64,000 bases of DNA from positions 223,675,501-223,739,500 of the forward strand of contig NC_134137.1 of assembly GCF_033958435.1 (NCBI RefSeq), in the 5' to 3' direction. Source of the stretch: Carettochelys insculpta (taxonomy: Eukaryota > Chordata > Testudines > Carettochelyidae). The position numbers and the translations under genes were made by a program. Each line of letters opens with the position of its first letter. Position 1 is the stretch's first letter. Of this stretch, positions 58,401 through 64,000 are shown piece after piece. The notes beneath the pieces were generated by a model. The model worked only from the letters and a program-made list of their open reading frames with translations, did not search any database and was not told the origin of the DNA.

Positions 58401-61048
58401 CAATTAATGAGGTAGTGAGGTAGAGGGAGACAAAAACAGGGTTCATGGTCCATGTGAAACCATCCTCCCAACCCCCTCTGTTTGACAAAAATCAGTTCTT
58501 GCTGCTAGCCAGATTTCACCCAAACATACATTGCCCCTCACTCTGCATCTAGCTCACCAACACAGGTCACTGGTCAGACCCGCCCCCCGCTTCTCCAGAA
58601 AAGACTGAGTTAGCCATTAGCCTTGTGTAATCTCTGGTATAAGATTGCTGGCTTCAGTGGAGTTAAATAGGGATCAAGTTTGCACCACAAATCCCTCTGT
58701 AATGCAACAAGTATAAAGTGAAAAGCAAACAGAGATAAAGCTGAGGAGAACACAGGGTTCTGGAAGAAGCTGAGACTGTTCATAGCAAGCCACCCAGACC
58801 TGTAGATTTGAATAATGCATGCCCCATAAATCTAAGTGTCCCCGCTTGCCACGTTTTAGAACAGGAAGCAAAAATAATAGCTACTGTCCATACTTATCAC
58901 CAATAATAAATTGCAGAGATCCTACGTATGGTGGCGATTAATGCTAAAACACAACCCAAAACACATGGCTAAATAAACAGATAGCTTGACTTTCCTGGGG
59001 GTTATCACTTTCCCTCCCGGCACCCCCCTCTGACACTCTGCCGCCTTCCAGCAGAGTACATGGAAAAAATAAATAACCAGCCTCACCCTATGCCCCCTTG
59101 AGAGATAGGCAAAGGGCAGTGGGGAGGGGAGTGCTAATTCATCCCTCATGTGATCTTCACGCAAGATAAAAGTTAACCATGGATTCTGCCTGGATCCAGC
59201 CTCCAAAGAGGGGTGCAGCAGTGGTACATGACACCAAATGGGGGTGCTGCTAAGGGACACTCAAGAGGAACTGGGTTCTAAATTGGTCTTGGGCACATGA
59301 TAATTGACATGCTTCCCAAATGCTTGTGTGCTTCCTCAGCTCAGATTCACACCCTGCTGCTGGATTGTTCAATGGCTGGTTTGGGGGGGTGGGGGAACGT
59401 CTTTCTGAAAACTGAAAAACCCTCTGCCTTTGAACAATAATTGGAGTGGACTAAGTGAATGCAAAGGCAGCACTTGGCCCCTGGGAAGAACATGCAGCAG
59501 CAGGAAAGTTTCCTGAAAATGGTAGTCAGAGGCGCTCAATGGGGCCTCAATCCTCCTGTGCACCCAGAGCGACTTTTACAAGTTGGGAATTACTCTCCCC
59601 TCCCCACTCTATCAGACTGATTCTCGGAGGCTGTTACCTGAGGGAGCTGAAAAAAAGCAAAAAGATCTATTAACGCTTTCAGTAGCTGAAAGGGAGAGAG
59701 GCTCCATATGCAGCCCTCAGGGGCAGAATGGCTCACCATGACAGATGCTCACCTCCCTCTTATGAGGCAGGGAGGTACCAGGAGAGAATGCTGAGGAAAG
59801 CTCTGCTAAGGGGAGAGGTGAGCAGGGAACTGGCCAGCCACAGAGACTACAGCTCCTAGGGAATGGAGCCAGACACTGAGCGAGCACTTATTCATGACTA
59901 GACCCTAAACAACTCTGATAGCAGTGTCCTATTATTCTCTTTTAACATGCTTCCATAATTGAAACAAAGATGAATCTTTGAGCATTGGCTGTTTCCTATG
60001 CTTGCCCATTCTCCCCACACTACATCTAACACATCCTTTGGAAAGGGTCTCTCTCCCCTCCACCATTAGTTACAGGATACTTTCCCTTTGAAGAACTGTT
60101 CATTTGTAAAGTGCATTTCCTCCTGCCACTTGCTACTGGCATCTCCCATTTGGAAGAATGTAGCAAGGGACAGAAATAGAAAGGTCACAGTGGAACTTGT
60201 AAGCAACCACAGCATTAAATGTGCTGAAATATCACAGCCTTCAACTACACCACACACATTAGACAGCTGGGATAGAGCTCATGACCCCAAGCCTGGCTGA
60301 GACCACAATTTCCTGCCACTTGACTTGCAAGAATCTCTCTGCTGCCTGTCAGTTGTCACAAAGCATATGCCCTCTTTACACTGCAAGAGCCCTGTTCTCC
60401 TCTCACTTCCACCAGTTTTACACCAGCATGACTCCACTGACGACAATGTAGTTACTTTAATTTACAACAACATGTTTATCAATATTACAAAAGCATCCAA
60501 AGGCTTCATTTGGGACCAGAGCCCCAAAGACCTACGTTCTATGCAAATAAAATGACAAGGAAAGATCAGTCTAATTTGTAGACTAGAAAAAGCAAGTAAA
60601 TGTTTAAAAAATTTCAGAGGAAAGAAAGATAATAAGATCATGTGGTTCAACAGCTAGCAGCACATTGTTGAATGTTCATTCTGCAGAGATTTGAAAGGTT
60701 AAGGCTTAATAAGCCTTTAGTATGCTACTTGTGGCTTTAAAACCAAAATGAGTGACCTCGCGGGGAACAGCAGCACAATAATATTTCCTGTTAGTTAACT
60801 GAATGTCTCAAATATGTTAATCAGCAGTCTATTAGCACTGTATTTGTCTTAATGACATGTCTGCAGGGCTGGTAGGACTGTCCTGCATCAACATTTTCCT
60901 TCTAGTTTTTGATGCTGCTGTTTTAGAGAGGTTCAGCCTGTACTATCCCCTTCCTAGTTGTGCTGGATTTGGAGAGAGAAGGAGAAGAGGGTATAGAGAT
61001 CTCTTTGGCCACAGAAGTAGCATTGTTGGATATTAACTATTCCATGTA
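58401..61048. other. Non-coding; AT-rich candidate conserved stretch
   Basis: 60660-60870 is repeat-free and AT-rich (CTGTTAGTTAACTGAATG, GTTAATCAGCAGTC) and is a weak regulatory candidate. No exon recognised. Confidence 0.35.
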
Positions 61049-61271
61049 GGGTACATCTACACTAGGAACTAATGTCGAAGTCAGGCACTACATCCAAGTA
61101 GCCAGAGGAGAGTCTACACACATTATCCTTTACTTTGCAGGTAACTTTGAAGAAGGGAGCCCAACTTCCATGTCCTTAATCCATTCCCAGAAATGGAGTA
61201 GTGCCCTGCTTCGAAGTGGGCTGTGCATAGAAGTTCTACTTTGAAGTTATTTTTGTAGTGTAGACACAGCC
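61049..61271. mobile_element. Foldback MITE, GGCTATGTCTACACTAG family, copy 3
   Basis: GGGTACATCTACACTAGGAACTAA at the left pairs with TTTTTGTAGTGTAGACACAGCC at the right. CGAAGT/ACTTCGAA words lie inside. 223 bp, the shortest copy. Confidence 0.7.
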
Positions 61272-63180
61272 ACAGTATTTTCATTATGACCGATAACTCA
61301 TTTCCCAAGTCCATTGGGCGGGTGAAGGAAAGAAGACATGGACAGTTTTAGACATGTTACCGGCTGCAATGTAACATTGTCAGATTTCCATTTTTAAAAC
61401 ACATTTGACAGATTCAGATCAACAGCTCACAGCCTAACACTAACCTGGTTTTGCCAAAAAAAGAAGTGATGAAGACCTTAAAATCAAGTTTGCCCAAGTT
61501 TAATTGCACTTGCCTCTTATAATTTCAAGGATCCAATCCAATTAACCAAATTGGCCTATATACTAACTTATCAAGCCTACAAGAACTCACTTGAGCCTAT
61601 TTTCCCCTGACAATGTCAAACAGAGAGGATACGCATTTCCTTATCTCATAAAGCTCTTGAAGATTAATTCGCAACAATTGCAACTAGAGAAGGCAAGTTG
61701 AAGAAATGCATCTTGTGTTTACAGAGGAAGATGGCATGGTTTGCAGCGGTCCTTGTGTTGTTAGGATTTCATTTCTCAGTCATGGACCAGCCCCTGAGAA
61801 AGCTCACTGCCCTGTACGGATAAGGTTTCCATTAGGGTATAAAGCTTCCTTTCATGCTGAGAAGCAGACTTGTCAGCCATCCTTCGATTCTTAGCTATGC
61901 ATGGGGTGTAGGCCATTGCAGGAACCTAAAATTGACTTGATATTGTAGGGGCAGGATAGTTTGACTTGTCCATGGTATCCTGTATTGCTGATGTGCTGCA
62001 GGACTCCGTACCAGCTGGAGTTTCCTGAGGGCCAATATCTTCATGCTCAAGTACATTGCACTGCTCGGCTCCAGGTAGGAAACAATGAACGTGTGAAGGA
62101 CCAAGGCCATCACTGTCAGTCAGGATGGAGTGGGTTCATTTAGCCAACTGGGGAGAGCTCAAAGTTTTACTCAGTGGGGTTGGTGTGGGAGTGTGCAGCC
62201 TCAGGAAAAACTAGGAGTGCTCCTAATCTCCATACTGAGTTGATTGACTACAGCAGAATGTACCTCAACCAAAGCCAACTGCACTGTGGCTGCAAACTCT
62301 TCAGAGAGCTTTCTGTTGCCCACCAATAACCTTTTCTGTCTTGCTTAAGTCCAGCTTCCTCCCTGAACTTGCCTCGTCCAAGCATGAAGCCATCTTGGCG
62401 GTAGCAGCGTGTAACTGGGCATGACTCAGTGGCATAGCATCTCCATGCTGGTTACTTACGGAAATCAGCTCTCCAGCTTCTGGAGAGCCCACATCTGGCT
62501 GGTGTCTCACCTGCTGATATCTGCTTGTTCTTCACCACCTCTGCCAGTACCTGCATCCCTGCCAGACCATGGTACCTTCCTGTGGGCTACTGCCAAGGTC
62601 CAGTGTCCCATAACCTTTCTAGGGTCCTCAGTTTCACCCTGGTTACTCTTCAAGTGCTTCTCTCTAAAGATATTCAGTCACATTGCCTAAAATTACCACA
62701 GGTTGCTACTAGCTCCACTCCCTCAGAAAGGTTTATTGGCCTCTAATTCAGAGTATTCAAATTACTCACAGCAGACTAACTTCGAATGTAGCTGAGCCTT
62801 AAATATTCCTGATCAACTCTGGCAGTGCCTTCACTGGTACTTTCAGCACTAAAGCTTTTGTATCCCCAAGAGTGCAAAAATAAGGTGTGCAGTGTAGATG
62901 CTACCTTCTTATGCAAACACTTCTTCCAGAGCTCAGGTGGATTAAATCAAATGCTGAATACAGCACTTTTATTTCAGAATAAGTGCAACCACACACAGTC
63001 ACTTTTTCTTAGTCAATATTAGATTTTCAGGTGTAGAGAAGACCTCAGTAAGACACAGTGCCTGGGCTATGCCATATGCACTAATCCACAGTAAGAGTGC
63101 ATTCCTATTAGATAGTCACAGGAGCAGTATTGCCAAGGACAGAGCTGGGGATGTGATGGGGGGGAATTTATTTTTTACCA
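61272..63180. other. Non-coding, nothing recognised
   Basis: No exon or transposon I can name. Confidence 0.35.
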
Positions 63181-63490
63181 TGGCTATGTCTACACTAGCC
63201 CCAAACTTCAAAATGGCCATGTAAATGGCCATTTCAAAGTTTACTAATGAAGCGCTGAAATACATATTCAGCGCCTCATTAGCATGCAGGTGGGCGTGGC
63301 ACTTTGAAATTGATGCGGCTCGCCGCCGCACGGCCCATCCCAATGGGGCTCCTTTTCGAAAGGACCCCGCCTACTTCGAAGTGTCACGGCCGCCTGCCTG
63401 CTAATGAGGTGCTGAATATGTATTTCAGCGCTTCATTAGTAAACTTCGAAATGGCCATTTCGAAGTTTGGGGCTAGTGTAGACACGGCCA
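63181..63490. mobile_element. Foldback MITE, GGCTATGTCTACACTAG family, copy 4, best preserved
   Basis: TGGCTATGTCTACACTAGCCCC at the left is matched by GGGGCTAGTGTAGACACGGCCA at the right. The arms continue through AAACTTCAAAATGGCC / GGCCATTTCGAAGTTT, TTACTAATGAAGCGCTGAAAT / ATTTCAGCGCTTCATTAGTAA and CAGCGCCTCATTAGCATGCAGG / CCTGCTAATGAGGTGCTG. The arms are over 120 bp. The GC-rich loop holds several CpG, suggesting this copy is relatively young. Confidence 0.85.
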
Positions 63491-64000
63491 ATGAGAGCTA
63501 GTACCACAACCCTGCAAGCTAGAGCCCTACAGAGGGATCACAATTCCATGGAACTCACTGCCAGCCTATTACAAGTGGGGTCACATGTGAAACCATGTGG
63601 GTGTGGCTATTGCAGGATGGAAGCAGGATAAAAGAAATAATCCCTTTACTGCAAGCAGCTCCCTGTTCTGTCAAGGAGTCTACTGATGACAACTGGGTGT
63701 CATGGAGGTAGTGCCACTTCTCCCTCATTCTTCAGTTTGAGCCCAGCAGAAGGGTTGGTCCACAGAGAACAATATGTAGCCAGCAGCTAAAAATCTTCTT
63801 CTTTGTGTAGCAATGTTGTAATGAAAGGTTTCTTGCTTCTGAGCTCTTTCTTCTCTGTTTTCTTTGAAGGCCATCCAACTCCACAGTGGGGACTGTGATT
63901 TGGGCTTGTTAATTCAATATAGATAGGAATCATTCTACATGGTAAAAACAGAGGCCAATATAACGTGCCATTTCATGAAGCCCTTCCTTTTATTCCTTCT
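63491..64000. other. Non-coding, nothing recognised
   Basis: No exon or repeat hallmark up to the window edge. Confidence 0.35.

Noticed and set aside
1..64000. CRISPR arrays, bacterial operons, integrated plasmids or phage
   Set aside because: The repeats are eukaryotic transposons. There are no regularly spaced short repeats, dense ORFs or ribosome binding sites.

Overview
This is a piece of vertebrate chromosome, not a microbial replicon. It is mostly non-coding and packed with decayed interspersed repeats. The repeat mix (CR1-clade LINEs, a tRNA-derived SINE with a CR1-like tail, Penelope-like GIY-YIG remnants and their tails, MIR-type SINEs, hAT- and pogo/Tigger-like short DNA transposons, and foldback MITEs) points to a sauropsid, most likely a turtle. 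The species call is an inference from repeat content.

The one host coding exon I can defend is at the left edge on the minus strand (1278-1432). It encodes the signal peptide and first residues of LSAMP, the limbic system-associated membrane protein of the IgLON family. It ends in a GT donor, so 1-1277 is LSAMP intron. 1433 to about 2200 is its 5' UTR and GC-rich promoter. Everything further right is upstream of this promoter. It could also be intron if the long LSAMP isoform with a distant first exon exists in this animal.

Repeats by region: 2.2-2.7 kb purine tract; 4.6-6 kb hAT-like pieces; 7.7-11.1 kb a tRNA-SINE and two minus-strand CR1 copies; 11.8-14.5 kb a plus-strand CR1 relic with younger insertions nested in it; 14.5-15.5 kb a hAT-like segment, a minisatellite and a broken fragment resembling exon 1 of COMMD1; 16.9-24 kb foldback MITEs, hAT MITEs, Penelope-type tails and a Tigger-like copy; 27-34.2 kb hAT, Tigger-like, Penelope-like and MIR copies; 36.8-37.8 kb a hAT copy with target duplications; 40.6-45.0 kb a young non-LTR retrotransposon; 48.4-63.5 kb a CR1 tail, a Penelope-type copy, a Tigger-like copy and three foldback MITEs.

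The best single find is the retrotransposon at 40632-44960. It has an 11-bp target duplication, its reverse transcriptase ORF is open in one frame except for three stops, and its 5' kilobase is inverted with an 83-bp overlap, as twin priming predicts. The next best are the COMMD1-like exon relic and an acceptor-like site inside the LSAMP exon. I saw no gene cluster, CRISPR array, or other sign of a new multi-gene system.
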